Shown one piece after another: positions 41,495-53,842 of a DNA stretch of 64,000 nucleotides. The translations under genes were made by a program, and so were the position numbers. Numbering within the stretch: the stretch's first letter is position 1; each line of letters starts with the position of its first letter. The stretch is taken from the NCBI RefSeq assembly GCF_001729765.1, contig NZ_CP017181.1:3224001-3288000 (forward strand), given 5' to 3'. The stretch is from Enterobacter kobei. GTDB taxonomy: Bacteria > Pseudomonadota > Gammaproteobacteria > Enterobacterales > Enterobacteriaceae. The notes beneath the pieces are model-generated. The model was not told the origin of the DNA. It saw only the letters and a program-made list of their open reading frames with translations, and did not search any database.

Positions 41495-42472
41495 TTATGG
41501 CTGCTGCCAGAGAATGACAGCTGCCGTTACCAACAAGTTGACGAGCGTCAGCGGCAGGCACACTTTCCAGCCGAAGGACATTACCTGGTCATAACGTGGA
41601 CGCGGTAACGCTGCGCGAATCAAAATGAACATCATCATGAAGAACGCGGTTTTCAGCGCGAACCAGATGAACGGCGGTAAGAACGGGCCATGCCAGCCAC
41701 CAAAGAACAGCGTTACCATCAACGCGGAAATGGTGACGATACCGATGTACTCGCCCACGAAGAACAGACCGAACTTCATACCGGAATATTCGATGTGGTA
41801 ACCGTCGGCCAGTTCCTGTTCGGCTTCTGGCTGGTCAAACGGGTGACGGTGACACACTGCCACGCCCGCGATAGCAAAGGTAATAAAACCAAAGAACTGC
41901 GGGATAACGTTCCAGATGTCAGCCTGGTTGTTGACGATGTCGGTCATGTTGAATGAACCGGCCTGCGCCACCACGCCCATCAGGGAGAGTCCCAGGAACA
42001 CTTCGTAGCTCAGCGTCTGCGCGGAAGCACGCATCGCACCCAGCAGCGAGTATTTGTTGTTACTGGACCAGCCTGCGAACAGGACCGCGTAAACCGCGAG
42101 GCCTGCCATCATCAGGAAGAACAGAATGCCGATGTTCAGGTCAGCGACCACCCAGGTCGGGCTAACGGGAACGATAGCAAATGCCAGCAGCAGCGAGGTG
42201 AAGGCGATCATCGGCGCCAGCGTAAAGATCACGCGGTCCGAGAAGCGCGGGATCCAGTCCTCTTTAAAGAACATCTTGATCATGTCCGCGACCAGCTGGA
42301 GTGAACCACCCCAGCCCACGCGGTTCGGTCCGTAACGGTTCTGGAACAGACCGAGCAGACGACGTTCACCGAAGCTCATGAACGCGCCGCAGGTGACCAC
42401 CACCAGCAGGATAACAATCGCTTTCAGAATGCTCAGCAGGATGTCGATAAGATCCGGCGTTAACCAACTCAT
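41495..42472 (-). CDS. nuoH: NADH-quinone oxidoreductase subunit H
   Basis: Eight-helix membrane subunit that forms the quinone-binding chamber with NuoB and NuoD. It has 325 residues, as in E. coli. Conserved loops are [22 protein letters not shown] and [20 protein letters not shown], the latter rich in the glutamates of the proton-entry path. It overlaps the nuoG stop by 4 nt. Confidence 0.97.
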   Translation of the reverse strand: MSWLTPDLIDILLSILKAIVILLVVVTCGAFMSFGERRLLGLFQNRYGPNRVGWGGSLQLVADMIKMFFKEDWIPRFSDRVIFTLAPMIAFTSLLLAFAIVPVSPTWVVADLNIGILFFLMMAGLAVYAVLFAGWSSNNKYSLLGAMRASAQTLSYEVFLGLSLMGVVAQAGSFNMTDIVNNQADIWNVIPQFFGFITFAIAGVAVCHRHPFDQPEAEQELADGYHIEYSGMKFGLFFVGEYIGIVTISALMVTLFFGGWHGPFLPPFIWFALKTAFFMMMFILIRAALPRPRYDQVMSFGWKVCLPLTLVNLLVTAAVILWQQP

Positions 42473-45192
42473 GCTTTTGCCTCCTGCAGATTATCAAGAC
42501 GCGCACCCGCCAGAACCGGCGCGATGCCTGGCATACCCATCGGCAGACCCACCTGCCCTGCTGTCAGACTTTCAGAGATAATCAGCGGCAGGCTGATGGT
42601 CTGGCCGTCATAGCTAAAGGCAATGTTCGCACCCGCGTTAACGCCAAGCTTTGCGGCATCCGCCGGGTTGAGCTTGATGTACGGCTGCGGCATACGGGTC
42701 TGGAAGACAGGTGAACGCTGGGACAGCTCGTCGCTACCGAACAGATGGTAGTACGGCGCAATACGCCAGCTACCGTCCTGGGCCTGGAAGCTTGCTGGCA
42801 CGGTCGTGAAGAAATCCAGACCGGTTTCAGACGCTTCAATCAGACGCACGCCCGGATCGCCGTGGCGCAGGGAACCGCCCACTTCAGCCTGGAACTTGTT
42901 CCACGCCTGCGGGGAGTTCCAGCCCGGAGCCCATGCGAACGGGATTTGCGAACGCGGCGCAGACGGCTGGTTGTTCCCTTCCATTGAGAAGGCGAACATG
43001 GTGTCTTTATCCTGCGGCTGACGCGGTTCGTGTACGCTGATGTTGGCACGCATTGCGGTACGGCCACTGTAGCGGTGCGGTTCACGTGCCAGTTTCTGGC
43101 CGCGAATACGGAAGCTTGCTTCAGGGGCTGCATCTTTAATGCCCGCCAGCTGAGGCAGTTTTTCCACCACCGCGTCGATAACGTGGTCAAGCTGCGTCCA
43201 GTCCACTTCACGGCTCTGTACGGTGCTGTGCAGGGAGTGCAGCCAGCGCCAGCTTTCCAGCATCACGGTGTTGCTGTCGTAGTACGCCGGATCATAGACC
43301 TGGAAGAAACGCTGTGCGCGACCTTCGTTGTTAATAACGGTACCGTCACTTTCTGCGAAGCTTGCCGCAGAGAGCACCAGGTGTGCTTTGTCCATGATCG
43401 CGGTGCGCTGATGGTCGATGACCATGACCAGCGGCGCTTTGGAGAGCGCGGCGTCAACGCGAGCGGCAGAAGCATGGCGATGCAGGTCATTTTCCAGCAC
43501 CACAACGGCATCCGCAGAACCAGACTCCAGTTCGCTTAACGCCGCTTCCAGCGAGCCGCCGCCAATCATACCCAGACCAATGCTGTTCACCGCACGGGCA
43601 ATCATGGTCACACCAACATCTGCACCACGGCCTTTCAGCGCTTTAGCCACGTTAGCTGCCGCCTGAATGATCTCCGCGCTACCGGCGTTGGTACCGGAAA
43701 TAATCAGCGGTTTCTTCGCACCTGCCAGGGCCTGAACAATCACGTCAACCTTGTTTTGCAGATCGCGATCCAGTTCAACGGCGGGAGAGTTGTTGTCCAG
43801 CGCGTGGGCGATGGCAAAGCCAAGGCGTGCCTGATCTTCAACCGGCGCGCAGTAGGTCCACGCAGCGATATCGTCCAGACGGGTGTTGTCGACGTTGGTC
43901 ACAAACAGAGGATGCTTCGCACGCTGACCGATGTTCAGGATCGCCGCAATCTGCCAGTCAGCCACTTTCTGCGCCGCAGCCATTTCACGTGCTTTTCCTT
44001 TCACCGCCTGACGAACCGCCAGAGCCGCGCGTGCGCCGGTCTGCGTCAGGTCTTCACCCAGCACCAGAACCGCATCGTAGGATTCAATTTCGCGCAGCGC
44101 AGGGGTATGAATACCGCCTTCACGCAGCACTTTCAGAACCAGCTGCAGACGTTCCTGCTCGCCCTCGGCGATGCCGGTATAGAAGTTCTCAGCCCCAACC
44201 AGCTCACGCAGCGCGAAGTTGCTTTCGATGCTGGCGCGCGGGGAACCGATACCGATCACTTTCTTAGACTGACGCAGAATATCTGCCGCGCCCTGCATCG
44301 CCTGCTCAGCGTTCAGGGTAATGAAGTCGTCACCACGGCGCTGAACCGGCTGACGCGGACGGTCTTTCAGGTTCACATAGCCATAGCCGAAACGACCGCG
44401 GTCGCACAGGAAGTAGTGGTTAACGGTACCGTTGTAACGGTTTTCGATACGACGCAGTTCGCCGTAACGCTCACCCGGGCTGGTGTTACAGCCGAGGGAA
44501 CACTGCTGGCAGATGCTAGGCGCAAACTGCATGTCCCATTTACGGTTGTAACGCTCGGAGTGGGTTTTATCCGTGAATACGCCGGTCGGGCAGATTTCTA
44601 CCAGGTTACCGGAGAACTCGCTTTCCAGCGTTCCGTCTTCCGGGCGACCGAAGTAGACGTTGTCATGCGCGCCATACACGCCCAGATCCTGACCGTCTGC
44701 GTAGTCTTTGTAGTAACGCACGCAGCGGTAGCAGGCGATGCAGCGGTTCATTTCGTGAGAGATGAACGGCCCCAGATCCTGGTTACGGTGGGTACGTTTA
44801 GTAAAGCGATAGCGACGGAAGCTGTGACCGGTCATTACGGTCATATCCTGAAGGTGGCAGTTACCGCCCTCTTCACAGACCGGACAGTCGTGCGGGTGGT
44901 TGGTCATCAACCATTCCACCACGCTTTCGCGGAACTGTTTGGCTTCTTCGTCATCAATCGAAATAAAGGTGCCTTCGGTGGCTGGCGTCATACAGGACAT
45001 CACCAGGCGACCACGCGTGTCTTCCGCGTTTTGATATTGCTTCACCGCACACTGGCGGCAAGCACCGACGCTGCCCAGCGCCGGATGCCAGCAAAAGTAC
45101 GGAATATCGAGGCCAAGAGACAGACAAGCTTCCAGAAGGTTGTCCGCCCCGTTGACTTCGTATTCTTTGCCGTCTACATGAATCGTAGCCAT
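42469..45192 (-). CDS. nuoG: NADH-quinone oxidoreductase subunit G
   Basis: Largest peripheral subunit of complex I, holding a [2Fe-2S] cluster and three [4Fe-4S] clusters plus a molybdopterin-oxidoreductase-like domain. Cluster motifs in order are [15 protein letters not shown], the His-ligated [25 protein letters not shown], and the N7-type CQQCSLGCN. Two close ATGs exist; 45192 (MATIHVDG) is preferred because GGAAG sits 7 nt ahead of it. The result is 907 residues, compared with about 908 in E. coli. It is spaced 54 nt from nuoF. Confidence 0.96.
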   Translation of the reverse strand: MATIHVDGKEYEVNGADNLLEACLSLGLDIPYFCWHPALGSVGACRQCAVKQYQNAEDTRGRLVMSCMTPATEGTFISIDDEEAKQFRESVVEWLMTNHPHDCPVCEEGGNCHLQDMTVMTGHSFRRYRFTKRTHRNQDLGPFISHEMNRCIACYRCVRYYKDYADGQDLGVYGAHDNVYFGRPEDGTLESEFSGNLVEICPTGVFTDKTHSERYNRKWDMQFAPSICQQCSLGCNTSPGERYGELRRIENRYNGTVNHYFLCDRGRFGYGYVNLKDRPRQPVQRRGDDFITLNAEQAMQGAADILRQSKKVIGIGSPRASIESNFALRELVGAENFYTGIAEGEQERLQLVLKVLREGGIHTPALREIESYDAVLVLGEDLTQTGARAALAVRQAVKGKAREMAAAQKVADWQIAAILNIGQRAKHPLFVTNVDNTRLDDIAAWTYCAPVEDQARLGFAIAHALDNNSPAVELDRDLQNKVDVIVQALAGAKKPLIISGTNAGSAEIIQAAANVAKALKGRGADVGVTMIARAVNSIGLGMIGGGSLEAALSELESGSADAVVVLENDLHRHASAARVDAALSKAPLVMVIDHQRTAIMDKAHLVLSAASFAESDGTVINNEGRAQRFFQVYDPAYYDSNTVMLESWRWLHSLHSTVQSREVDWTQLDHVIDAVVEKLPQLAGIKDAAPEASFRIRGQKLAREPHRYSGRTAMRANISVHEPRQPQDKDTMFAFSMEGNNQPSAPRSQIPFAWAPGWNSPQAWNKFQAEVGGSLRHGDPGVRLIEASETGLDFFTTVPASFQAQDGSWRIAPYYHLFGSDELSQRSPVFQTRMPQPYIKLNPADAAKLGVNAGANIAFSYDGQTISLPLIISESLTAGQVGLPMGMPGIAPVLAGARLDNLQEAKA

Positions 45193-45246
45193 TAGCATGC
45201 TTCCAGTTGGCTCGGTCGTAACCGAGCGTTAATCAAAATTCTGTCT

Positions 45247-46584
45247 TTACCAGCGTGCTTTCAGCAGGTTCGGCTGAATCCCATTGATAGAATGGGTATT
45301 GCTGAACGGCTGCTTGATGCCTGCTTCGAATTCGTCGCGGAAATATTTAATCGCGCTCTGCAGCGGCTCGACGGCACCCGGTGCGTGGGCACAGAAGGTT
45401 TTACCCGGGCCAAGGAATCGACACAGTTGCTCAAGTGTCTCGATATCGCCCGGCTGACCTTCGCCGCGTTCGATAGCACGCAGGATCTTCACGCTCCACG
45501 GCAGTCCGTCACGGCAAGGTGTACACCAGCCGCAGGACTCGCGGGCAAAGAACTCTTCCAGGTTACGCACCAGCGAAACCATGCCGATCTCGTGGTCGAC
45601 GGCCATCGCCAGCGCCGTACCCAGACGGCTGCCTGCTTTACCAATGCTTTCGAATTCCATTGGCAGGTCAAGATGGGCTTCGGTCAGGAAGTCTGTCCCT
45701 GCACCACCTGGCTGCCAGGCTTTGAATTTCAGGCCATCACGCATGCCGCCCGCGTAGTCTTCAAGAATTTCGCGTGCGGTGGTACCGAACGGCAGTTCCC
45801 AGACACCCGGGTTTTTCACGCGACCGGAGAAGCCCATCAGCTTGGTACCGGCATCCTTACTTGAAGAGATGCCCTGATACCACTCCACGCCGTTGGCGAG
45901 GATAGCCGGAACGTTACACAGGGTTTCAACGTTATTGACGCAGGTCGGTTTACCCCATACGCCGGAGCTTGCCGGGAACGGTGGCTTGGAACGCGGGTTC
46001 GCGCGGCGGCCTTCCAGGGAGTTAATCAGCGCGGTCTCTTCACCGCAGATATAACGCCCTGCACCGGTGTGCACAAACAGTTCGAAGTCAAAACCCGTGC
46101 CCAGGATGTTTTTACCCAGCAGACCGGCTTCGGTGGCTTCGGCAATCGCACGACGCAGGTTTTCCGCCGCTTCGATGTACTCACCGCGCAGGAAGATGTA
46201 GCCACGGTAGGCTTTCAGCGCAAACGCGGAGATCAGCATGCCTTCCACCAGCAGGTGCGGCAGCTGTTCCATCAGCAGGCGGTCTTTATAGGTGCCCGGC
46301 TCCATTTCATCAGCGTTACACAGCAGGTAACGGATGTTCATGGATTCGTCTTTCGGCATCAGGCTCCACTTCAGACCGGTGGAGAAGCCCGCACCGCCGC
46401 GACCTTTCAGGCCAGAGTCTTTCACCGCGTTAACGATGTCGTCCGGCGCCATGCCGCCAAGGGCTTTACGCGCACCGGCATAGCCGTTTTTGCTCTGGTA
46501 TTCGTCAAGCCATACCGGCTGTTTGTCATCACGCAGACGCCAGGTCAGCGGATGCGTCTCAGCAGTACGAATTACAGTTTTCAT
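45247..46584 (-). CDS. nuoF: NADH-quinone oxidoreductase subunit F
   Basis: NADH-oxidising subunit that binds FMN and cluster N3. The 445 residues equal E. coli. The glycine-rich NADH/FMN motif is [16 protein letters not shown], with a second nucleotide motif in [19 protein letters not shown]. The [4Fe-4S] ligand segment is [12 protein letters not shown], with the last Cys in LEQLCRFLG. It overlaps nuoE by 4 nt. Confidence 0.97.
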   Translation of the reverse strand: MKTVIRTAETHPLTWRLRDDKQPVWLDEYQSKNGYAGARKALGGMAPDDIVNAVKDSGLKGRGGAGFSTGLKWSLMPKDESMNIRYLLCNADEMEPGTYKDRLLMEQLPHLLVEGMLISAFALKAYRGYIFLRGEYIEAAENLRRAIAEATEAGLLGKNILGTGFDFELFVHTGAGRYICGEETALINSLEGRRANPRSKPPFPASSGVWGKPTCVNNVETLCNVPAILANGVEWYQGISSSKDAGTKLMGFSGRVKNPGVWELPFGTTAREILEDYAGGMRDGLKFKAWQPGGAGTDFLTEAHLDLPMEFESIGKAGSRLGTALAMAVDHEIGMVSLVRNLEEFFARESCGWCTPCRDGLPWSVKILRAIERGEGQPGDIETLEQLCRFLGPGKTFCAHAPGAVEPLQSAIKYFRDEFEAGIKQPFSNTHSINGIQPNLLKARW

Positions 46585-47081
46585 TTGTACTGCTCCAGCA
46601 GGTCAGGAATCGCTTCCGGCGTCAGATGGCTGTGAGTATCCTCATCAATCATCATGGTCGGCCCCTTGTCGCAGTTACCCAGGCAGCAGGTTGGCAGCAG
46701 AGTAAAGCGACCATCGAACGTGGTCTGGCCCGGCTTGATATTGAGTTTCTTCTCAATGGCAGCCTGAATGCCCTGATAACCGGTAATGTGGCAGACCACG
46801 CTGTCACAGTAGCGGATCACATGGCGGCCCACCGGCTGACGGAAGATCTGGCTGTAGAACGTGGCTACGCCTTCTACGTCACTGGCCGGAATACCCAGCA
46901 CTTTTGCGATCGCGTAGATCGCCCCATCCGGCACCCAACCACGCTGTTTCTGTACGATTTTCAGCGCTTCAATGGACGCCGCACGCGGGTCTTCGTAGTG
47001 GTGCATCTCGTGCTCAATGGCGGCACGCTCTGCGTCACTCAGCTCAAAAGCCTCGGTTTGTGGTTGTTGATTCTCGTGCAT
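46581..47081 (-). CDS. nuoE: NADH-quinone oxidoreductase subunit E
   Basis: Thioredoxin-fold [2Fe-2S] subunit (cluster N1a) that sits against NuoF. The four cluster cysteines are seen in [11 protein letters not shown] and [14 protein letters not shown]. The 166 residues match E. coli. It starts 2 nt after the nuoCD stop and overlaps nuoF. Confidence 0.97.
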   Translation of the reverse strand: MHENQQPQTEAFELSDAERAAIEHEMHHYEDPRAASIEALKIVQKQRGWVPDGAIYAIAKVLGIPASDVEGVATFYSQIFRQPVGRHVIRYCDSVVCHITGYQGIQAAIEKKLNIKPGQTTFDGRFTLLPTCCLGNCDKGPTMMIDEDTHSHLTPEAIPDLLEQYK

Positions 47082-47083
47082 AA

Positions 47084-48886
47084 TTAGCGGTCCACATCTG
47101 ACATAACAAAATCGATACTACCCAGATACACAATCAGGTCGGAGACCAGACTGCCGCGAATGGCGGACGGGATCTGCTGCAGGTGCGCAAAGCTCGGCGT
47201 ACGCACGCGGGTACGGTAGCTCATGGTGCTGCCGTCACTGGTCAGGTAGTAACTGTTAATACCCTTGGTCGCTTCAATCATCTGGAAGGATTCTTGCGCC
47301 GGCATGACCGGGCCCCAGGAAACCTGCAGGAAGTGAGTGATCAGGGTTTCGATATGTTGCAGCGTGCGCTCTTTCGGTGGCGGCGTGGTCAGCGGGTGAT
47401 CCGCTTTGAACGGGCCTTCCGGCATATTGTTGAGGCACTGCTCAAGGATGCGCAGACTCTGGCGCAGTTCTTCCACTTTCAGCATCACGCGGGTGTAGCA
47501 GTCGGAAACACCGCCGCCCACCGGGACTTCAAAGTCGAAGTTCTCATAGCCAGAGTAAGGACGGGCTTTACGCACGTCGAAATCAATACCGGTCGCACGC
47601 AGACTTGCACCTGTCGTCCCCCACTCCAGCGCTTCTTTTGCGCCGTAGGCAGCAACGCCCTGGGAACGGCCTTTCAGGATGGTGTTGCGCAGTGCGGCTT
47701 TCTCGTAAGAGGCCAGACGTTTCGGCATCCAGTCGAGGAATTCACGCAGCAGACGATCCCAGCCGCGCGGCAGATCGTGTGCCACACCGCCGATACGGAA
47801 CCAGGCCGGGTGCATACGGAAACCGGTAATCGCTTCCACCAGATCGTAGATTTTCTGACGATCGGTAAAGGCGAAGAAGACCGGGGTCATCGCGCCGACG
47901 TCCTGAATGAACGTGGAGATGTACAGCAGGTGGCTGTTAATACGGAACAGTTCTGACAGCATTACGCGAATCACGTTAACGCGATCCGGCGTAACGATAC
48001 CCGCCAGTTTCTCAACGGCCAGCACGTAAGGCATTTCGTTGACGCAACCGCCGAGGTACTCGATACGGTCGGTATACGGAATGTAGCTGTGCCAGGACTG
48101 ACGCTCGCCCATCTTCTCAGCACCACGGTGGTGGTAACCGATGTCAGGAACGCAGTCGACAATCTCTTCGCCATCAAGCTGAAGAATAATACGGAATGCA
48201 CCGTGCGCAGACGGGTGGTTCGGACCGAGGTTGAGGAACATGAAGTCCTCGTTTTCGGTACCGCGCTTCATGCCCCAGTCTTCCGGCTTGAAGGTCAGTG
48301 CTTCCATCTCCAGATCCTGCTTGGCTTTGGTCAGCTCAAACGGGTCGAATTCGGTTGCACGTGCCGGGTAGTCTTTACGCAGCGGGTGGCCGGTCCAGGT
48401 CTGCGGCATCATGATGCGCGTCAGATGTGGGTGGCCGTCGAAGGTCATGCCGAACATTTCCCAGGTTTCACGCTCATACCAGTTCGCGTTCGGGAAAAGT
48501 TTGGTGATCGTCGGCAGATGCATGTCGTTTTCAGACAATGCCACCTTGAGCATGATATCCGTGTTGCGGTCTATTGAGATCAGGTGGTAGAAAACGGAAA
48601 AATCCGCAGCAGGGAGACCCTGGCGGTGAGTACGCAGACGCTCATCCATGCCGTGTAAGTCAAACAGCATGACGTAAGGTTTTGGCAATTTCTTGAGGAA
48701 ATCGACCACTTCCAGTAATTGTTCACGCTTCACCCAAACAACGGGTACCCCGGTGCGGGTCGCCTGAACGGTAAAGGCATCCGGCCCAAAACGGTTGCGC
48801 AGTTCGCCAATGACGGGGTCATCCAGATGATCCCGTGTCTGCCATGCGGCTTCTTGCGCGGTTAAGTCGGTCATATTGTTCACCAT
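47084..48886 (-). CDS. nuoC: NADH-quinone oxidoreductase fused subunits C/D
   Basis: Natural fusion of the 30-kDa (NuoC, about residues 1-190) and 49-kDa (NuoD, about 210-600) subunits, the normal state in Enterobacteriaceae. NuoD forms the quinone site with NuoB: signature [13 protein letters not shown] near 210 and the conserved Tyr/His region [18 protein letters not shown]. Two starts are possible: 48886 (MVNNMTDL, 600 residues) or 48874 (MTDL, 596), the latter with GGTGA placed 5 nt ahead. The longer form is given. It is 89 nt from nuoB. Confidence 0.96.
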   Translation of the reverse strand: MVNNMTDLTAQEAAWQTRDHLDDPVIGELRNRFGPDAFTVQATRTGVPVVWVKREQLLEVVDFLKKLPKPYVMLFDLHGMDERLRTHRQGLPAADFSVFYHLISIDRNTDIMLKVALSENDMHLPTITKLFPNANWYERETWEMFGMTFDGHPHLTRIMMPQTWTGHPLRKDYPARATEFDPFELTKAKQDLEMEALTFKPEDWGMKRGTENEDFMFLNLGPNHPSAHGAFRIILQLDGEEIVDCVPDIGYHHRGAEKMGERQSWHSYIPYTDRIEYLGGCVNEMPYVLAVEKLAGIVTPDRVNVIRVMLSELFRINSHLLYISTFIQDVGAMTPVFFAFTDRQKIYDLVEAITGFRMHPAWFRIGGVAHDLPRGWDRLLREFLDWMPKRLASYEKAALRNTILKGRSQGVAAYGAKEALEWGTTGASLRATGIDFDVRKARPYSGYENFDFEVPVGGGVSDCYTRVMLKVEELRQSLRILEQCLNNMPEGPFKADHPLTTPPPKERTLQHIETLITHFLQVSWGPVMPAQESFQMIEATKGINSYYLTSDGSTMSYRTRVRTPSFAHLQQIPSAIRGSLVSDLIVYLGSIDFVMSDVDR

Positions 48887-48975
48887 TGCAAATGGTCCGT
48901 GGTGACTGTTAAGCCTGGCTTCGCGCTATTTGAGTAGTGATATGCGAAGGTGTTCTCCAGGCCCACAGGCGCAAA

Positions 48976-49650
48976 TTAAATTTCGTCAGGCGTACGCAGG
49001 TTGGTGACGGCAATACGTTCACCACGTTTACGCTCGCGCTCAGATTGCATGTTCGCGCGGTAGACACCCTGATCGCCAACAACCCATGAAAGCGGACGAC
49101 GCTCTTTACCGATAGACTCCTGCAGCAGCATCAGCGCCTGCATATAGGCTTCTGGACGCGGCGGGCAGCCCGGGATGTAAACATCCACCGGAATGAACTT
49201 ATCAACGCCCTGCACAACGGAATAAATGTCGTACATGCCGCCAGAGTTTGCACATGCGCCCATGGAAATAACCCATTTTGGCTCCAGCATCTGGTCATAA
49301 AGACGCTGAATAACAGGTGCCATCTTGGTAAAGCAGGTACCGGCTACCACCATCAGGTCAGCCTGACGCGGGGATGCACGCAGTACCTCGGCGCCAAAAC
49401 GCGCAACGTCATGCACCGCAGTGAATGACGTCACCATTTCAACGTAGCAGCAAGAAAGGCCAAAGTTGTAGGGCCAGATAGAGTTCTTACGACCCCAGTT
49501 GACCATATCGTGCATGGCATGTTCGAGTTTGCCCATGTACACGCTTTTGTTGACTTCTTGCTCCAGGGGGTCGGTTACGATCTCCTGTTTTTGCAGGGGG
49601 TAACGGTCATTCTCACCGTTAGGATCTATGCGGGTGAGCGTATAATCCAT
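48976..49650 (-). CDS. nuoB: NADH-quinone oxidoreductase subunit B
   Basis: Subunit carrying the terminal [4Fe-4S] cluster N2, which reduces quinone. The tandem cysteines are in [10 protein letters not shown], with the further ligands in [11 protein letters not shown] and [12 protein letters not shown]. It has 224 residues, 4 more than the remembered E. coli protein. It lies 15 nt after nuoA. Confidence 0.97.
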   Translation of the reverse strand: MDYTLTRIDPNGENDRYPLQKQEIVTDPLEQEVNKSVYMGKLEHAMHDMVNWGRKNSIWPYNFGLSCCYVEMVTSFTAVHDVARFGAEVLRASPRQADLMVVAGTCFTKMAPVIQRLYDQMLEPKWVISMGACANSGGMYDIYSVVQGVDKFIPVDVYIPGCPPRPEAYMQALMLLQESIGKERRPLSWVVGDQGVYRANMQSERERKRGERIAVTNLRTPDEI

Positions 49651-49665
49651 CTTATTGCCTCGCTG

Positions 49666-50106
49666 TTACTGCTGACGATTAGAGATACTGTTTTCCGGGT
49701 TGATGTGTTCACGACGTGAACGCGCAGGCGTCCATTCAAGCGCGCCAATACGCACCAGATAAACCAGACCGGCCAGTAACACTAAAATGAAAATTGCGGC
49801 CTCGACAAAGCCCACCCAACCACTTTCGCGGATGGAGGTCGACCATGCGAACAGGTAGAGCGCTTCCACGTCGAAGATGACGAAGAACATCGCTACCAGA
49901 TAGAACTTGGCAGACAGGCGTAAGCGAGCGGAACCTACTGAATCAATACCTGATTCGAAAGGTGTGTTTTTGTGCCTTGCACGGGCGCGACCGCCCAGGA
50001 ACCAGCCGCCGACTAACATCAGGCAGCACAGGCCAATGGCTACAATAAGAAAGATTGCGAATGCCCAGTGATGAGCGATGACTTCTGTGGATGTTGACAT
50101 ACTCAT
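49666..50106 (-). CDS. nuoA: NADH-quinone oxidoreductase subunit A
   Basis: First gene of the nuo operon; a three-helix membrane subunit at the junction of the two arms. It has 146 residues (147 in E. coli). The conserved loop [21 protein letters not shown] and the acidic helix [13 protein letters not shown], part of the proton entry path, are both present. The operon promoter must lie in the 630-bp region upstream. Confidence 0.97.
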   Translation of the reverse strand: MSMSTSTEVIAHHWAFAIFLIVAIGLCCLMLVGGWFLGGRARARHKNTPFESGIDSVGSARLRLSAKFYLVAMFFVIFDVEALYLFAWSTSIRESGWVGFVEAAIFILVLLAGLVYLVRIGALEWTPARSRREHINPENSISNRQQ

Positions 50107-50736
50107 TGCTTACTCATCAAAAGTGATACCGCCGACACTGCTCTTGCTGGCAGATAGGCATCACATCGATTCATGGGGAGGAACAAATAACCTTACACTA
50201 ACTGTCTGAAATGAGACGTAGACAGCAAAATGATGGGGTTTTTTACTCCTTTCTATAACCTTTTGTCAACTTTAACAAAGGTTTCTTCACATTAAATTAC
50301 ATCGAGCGATTCTCATTAACATTTGGTGCCCTTTAACCCTGGTGGGTACATGACTTTCCGTCAAATGCAGGTTGTTGAATCGTGTCCGTTTTGGAAGTAA
50401 AAAAAATAACCCTCCTATTTTGACAGGATTTGCCAACGATTCCTCCCCCCAAATAGGAGTATTTTCTTGATCTGAGACACGCTTTTGTTAATTCAACCAA
50501 AAAACCAGCAACATATTTGCTGTTTTTTTAACATCGTTAGGTTATGGATGAAGTTAGAACTTAAAACGAACAGAATTTAAGCAAAAGCATTTATGGCATT
50601 GATAAATAGAGCCTATTTATGAAGCCCCTTCGTCAAACAGGGATAATTTTGACAAAAAAAAGCCACTGCGTGCGAAAACGACACGAGTGGCTTTTTTTTA
50701 CACTTACATTTTGTTACCAGAATTTTGAGCGTTTGA
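50107..50736. promoter_or_regulatory. nuoA-lrhA intergenic region (nuo promoter region)
   Basis: This 630-bp AT-rich stretch separates nuoA from lrhA, both on the minus strand. In E. coli the equivalent region carries nuo promoters and sites for ArcA, NarL, FNR, Fis and IHF. Here I see runs such as CTTTCTATAACC (50251-50262) and several A/T tracts, but no motif strong enough to name. No credible ORF was found. The lrhA terminator lies at its right end. Confidence 0.6.
50654..50699 (-). terminator. Intrinsic terminator of lrhA
   Basis: AAAAAAAAGCCACT pairs with AGTGGCTTTTTTTT, with a further partly paired apex (CGTGCG...ACACG). It lies 38 nt beyond the lrhA stop and ends in long U-runs in either direction. 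Confidence 0.9.
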
Positions 50737-51675
50737 TCACTCAAAGTCACCTTCAACGATCAGGGAATCATCCCCTCCTTCGGAGGTAACATGCTCGTAC
50801 TGCCACGGGTTATGGTAGTTTTCCATCGCCTCGAACACCACTTTCGCCAGCTCGTTATGACTGGACGCATTATGGCAAAGCAGATACTCAGTATCTGGCA
50901 GCGCAGGAAGACCATCAGATTTACCGAGAACGCGCAGGTCAGGGCTCATCATCTCCACCGGACGGGCCGTTACGCCAAGTCCTGCTTTGACGGCGGCACG
51001 CACCGCAGGCAGCGTGGACGCTACATACGCCAGACGCCATGGAATATTGGCTTCATTTAATGCCGTCAGCACCATATCGCGGAAAGGGCTCGGATCGTCC
51101 AGTAAAACCAGTGGAACGGGCTCCCCTTTTTGCAACACATATTCAGCCGCGCAATACCAGTGCGTTGGCGATCTGCGCAACGTCAGGCAATCAAACTGCC
51201 CGGGACGATGCGTGGTGACCACCAGATCGACCTTATTCTCATTTAACATCTCAACCATAAAAGCATTGCGCTTGACGCTCACATCCAGCGCAAGTTTCGG
51301 ATAAACCGAACTAATTCGGTTGAGAAGAAACGGTAATATCGTATCCGCTGACTCATCAGATGCCCCTAAGGTTAACACCCCCTGAAGGTTGCTAAACATA
51401 AGTGACATACATGCTTCATCATTAAAGCGAAGAATTTTCCTGGCATAACCCAGTAGCTGAATACCGTGTTCCGTTAAGAGCTTATTGCGTCCGTGACGGG
51501 CAAAAAGCTCTTTACCGACCAGTTGCTCCAGCCGCTGCATTTGCTGGCTAACGGCGGACTGAGTTCGGCAGACGGCGGCAGCAGCTGCTGCAAAAGTGTT
51601 GAGATCGGCGACCGCAACAAACGTTCTCAGCAGATCGAGGTCGAGATTCATTATCGGACGATTTGCATTTATCAT
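50737..51675 (-). CDS. lrhA: LysR-type regulator LrhA
   Basis: LysR-family transcription factor that represses flhDC (motility) and type 1 fimbriae and affects RpoS in E. coli. The 312 residues equal E. coli. The N-terminal winged helix-turn-helix is [20 protein letters not shown] with [18 protein letters not shown]. The C-terminal effector-binding domain follows; its last 80 residues are the least conserved. It lies upstream of nuoA on the same strand, separated by terminator and promoter DNA. Its presence fits with the flagellar-class cheV gene in this window. Confidence 0.96.
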   Translation of the reverse strand: MINANRPIMNLDLDLLRTFVAVADLNTFAAAAAAVCRTQSAVSQQMQRLEQLVGKELFARHGRNKLLTEHGIQLLGYARKILRFNDEACMSLMFSNLQGVLTLGASDESADTILPFLLNRISSVYPKLALDVSVKRNAFMVEMLNENKVDLVVTTHRPGQFDCLTLRRSPTHWYCAAEYVLQKGEPVPLVLLDDPSPFRDMVLTALNEANIPWRLAYVASTLPAVRAAVKAGLGVTARPVEMMSPDLRVLGKSDGLPALPDTEYLLCHNASSHNELAKVVFEAMENYHNPWQYEHVTSEGGDDSLIVEGDFE

Positions 51676-52615
51676 ATCTATTCACTTTCAGGTTGCTCGT
51701 GCGGAGCTGCCCGGGTTGAAGCTGTGTGTGTAACAGTTAAGCAATTCCCTCTGAAGATTTTCCCTCGCATCCCGGCCCGGCAGACTGCCTGACAGATAGT
51801 TATTGTGCTGCTTTATATCAACAGTCAGAAAGCACGTTTCATGACGATATTTTTATTCTCTTAAACGTTCAGGATATTTAGATGTTCGCAGGTTTATGTA
51901 AATTACATTAAAGGCGTGACACCTTTTCTGCCATCTTTATCGCAGCGCTGTCAACGTAGCAGGAGATGTTTTACACATTCCAGCCAGAGATAACTCTAAC
52001 AATAACAATCAATTAAATCGGAAAACCAGTTTCAGATATACAACATTTGGGTATCTTTCATCTGCTTTACCTAAAGACATCTTAACCCAAATCCACTTTA
52101 TTTATAAGTCTTATTGCAATATTAAGGAGTAAAGCGCTTTGTTAAGCTTCTCAACTAATTTTATTAAAATTAACTAAAGTTGCATTTTGTTGGTTAATAA
52201 TAAATAAATTTTAATTTCGATTAAGGTCATTCATTAATAACACTTAACATTATTTTCACATGAGTAACTTTTAGCCGCTGCAGGGTATTACTGCAAGATT
52301 TTTTCAACACTCAGGTTTTACGAAAAGTCACGCAGCGTGACTTCCGTCTCTCCTCTACGGGTCATTTATTTTACACCGGGATAATATCCATTTTTTACAA
52401 TGATTTTCAGCACAATCACCCTTAACAAACGCATTTGACCTTACGTTACGACAGTAAAAGCGTCAACAAACAGCAAAAAAGATTCACCAGAATTTCACAA
52501 CATGCACAAAATCTTCTACTGCACACCCTTCAAAACGAAGCGTGGGGGGAGTACATTATTCCGTGCTGACTTCCACGGCAGGGAGTGGCAATAATAGCGA
52601 AAAGGTTAAAGGTTC
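51676..52615. promoter_or_regulatory. Long AT-rich lrhA-alaA divergent intergenic region
   Basis: A 940-bp gene-free region lies between the divergent lrhA and alaA starts. Its middle (about 52000-52300) is markedly AT-rich against the GC-rich genes around it. E. coli has a similarly long spacer with a long lrhA leader and regulator sites. I looked for an RcsAB-type box and saw only a partial match near 51870-51884 (CAGGATATTTAGATG). No ORF, tRNA or convincing terminator-bounded small RNA was seen. Confidence 0.6.
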
Positions 52616-53830
52616 ATGTCCCCTATCGAAAAATCCAGCAAGCTAGATAACGTCTGTTATGACATCCGTGGCCCGGTTCTGAAAGAGGCAAAACGCCTTG
52701 AGGAAGAAGGCAATAAGGTTCTGAAGCTCAACATTGGTAACCCTGCGCCATTTGGTTTTGAAGCGCCGGATGAGATTCTGGTTGATGTGATCCGCAACCT
52801 GCCCACAGCGCAAGGCTATTGCGACTCAAAAGGACTTTATTCCGCACGTAAAGCCATTATGCAGCACTACCAGGCTCGCGGCATGCGTGACGTTACCGTA
52901 GAAGATATCTACATTGGCAACGGTGTCTCTGAACTGATCGTCCAGGCCATGCAGGCGCTGCTGAACAGCGGTGACGAAATGCTGGTTCCCGCGCCAGACT
53001 ATCCGCTGTGGACGGCTGCCGTATCACTGTCCAGCGGTAAAGCTGTCCATTATCTTTGCGACGAATCCTCTGACTGGTTCCCGGATCTGGATGATATTCG
53101 CGCGAAGATTACCCCTCGCACGCGCGGCATCGTAATTATCAACCCGAACAACCCGACGGGCGCGGTCTACTCAAAAGAGCTGTTGATGGAGATCGTTGAG
53201 ATCGCCCGCCAGCACAACCTGATCATTTTTGCCGACGAAATTTACGACAAGATCCTCTATGACGCGGCGCAACACCACTCCATTGCCGCGCTGGCCCCGG
53301 ACCTGTTGACCGTTACCTTTAACGGCCTGTCTAAAACCTACCGTGTGGCCGGTTTCCGCCAGGGCTGGATGGTACTCAACGGCCCGAAAAAGCACGCCAA
53401 AGGCTATATTGAAGGGCTGGAAATGCTGGCGTCTATGCGTCTTTGCGCCAACGTGCCGGCACAACATGCAATCCAGACCGCGCTCGGTGGCTATCAGAGC
53501 ATCAGCGAGTTTATCGTCCCTGGAGGCCGCCTGTACGAACAGCGTAACCGCGCGTGGGAGCTGATCAACGATATCCCGGGCGTCTCCTGCGTGAAGCCAA
53601 ATGGGGCTCTCTATATGTTCCCGAAAATCGACGCGAAGCGCTTCAATATTCACGACGATCAGAAGATGGTGCTCGATTTCCTGTTGCAGGAAAAAGTGCT
53701 GCTGGTTCAGGGGACGGCATTTAACTGGCCGTGGCCGGACCATGTGCGTATCGTGACGCTGCCGCGCGAGGACGATCTCGAAATGGCTATCAGCCGCTTC
53801 GGGCGATTCCTCTCAGGTTATCATCAGTAA
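52616..53830 (+). CDS. alaA: Glutamate-pyruvate aminotransferase AlaA
   Basis: PLP-dependent class I aminotransferase (formerly YfbQ) that makes alanine from pyruvate and glutamate. The 404 residues (405 in E. coli) show the fold-type I motifs: NIGNPAPFGF at the N-terminus, INPNNPTGAVYS, and IIFADEIYDKILYD. The PLP Lys lies in FNGLSKTYRVAGFRQGW. The start is the ATG at 52616. Downstream there was probably a short REP-containing gap to yfbR, now split by an insertion element. Confidence 0.97.
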   Translation: MSPIEKSSKLDNVCYDIRGPVLKEAKRLEEEGNKVLKLNIGNPAPFGFEAPDEILVDVIRNLPTAQGYCDSKGLYSARKAIMQHYQARGMRDVTVEDIYIGNGVSELIVQAMQALLNSGDEMLVPAPDYPLWTAAVSLSSGKAVHYLCDESSDWFPDLDDIRAKITPRTRGIVIINPNNPTGAVYSKELLMEIVEIARQHNLIIFADEIYDKILYDAAQHHSIAALAPDLLTVTFNGLSKTYRVAGFRQGWMVLNGPKKHAKGYIEGLEMLASMRLCANVPAQHAIQTALGGYQSISEFIVPGGRLYEQRNRAWELINDIPGVSCVKPNGALYMFPKIDAKRFNIHDDQKMVLDFLLQEKVLLVQGTAFNWPWPDHVRIVTLPREDDLEMAISRFGRFLSGYHQ

Positions 53831-53842
53831 CGTAGCCATTCT

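Noticed and set aside
51870..51884. RcsAB box upstream of lrhA (CAGGATATTTAGATG)
   Set aside because: Only a partial match to the RcsAB consensus, so it is not listed as a separate site.
50107..52615. CRISPR array, tRNA or small RNA in the long intergenic regions
   Set aside because: No regularly spaced repeats, no cloverleaf-like sequence and no promoter-plus-terminator pair were seen by eye in either long gap.
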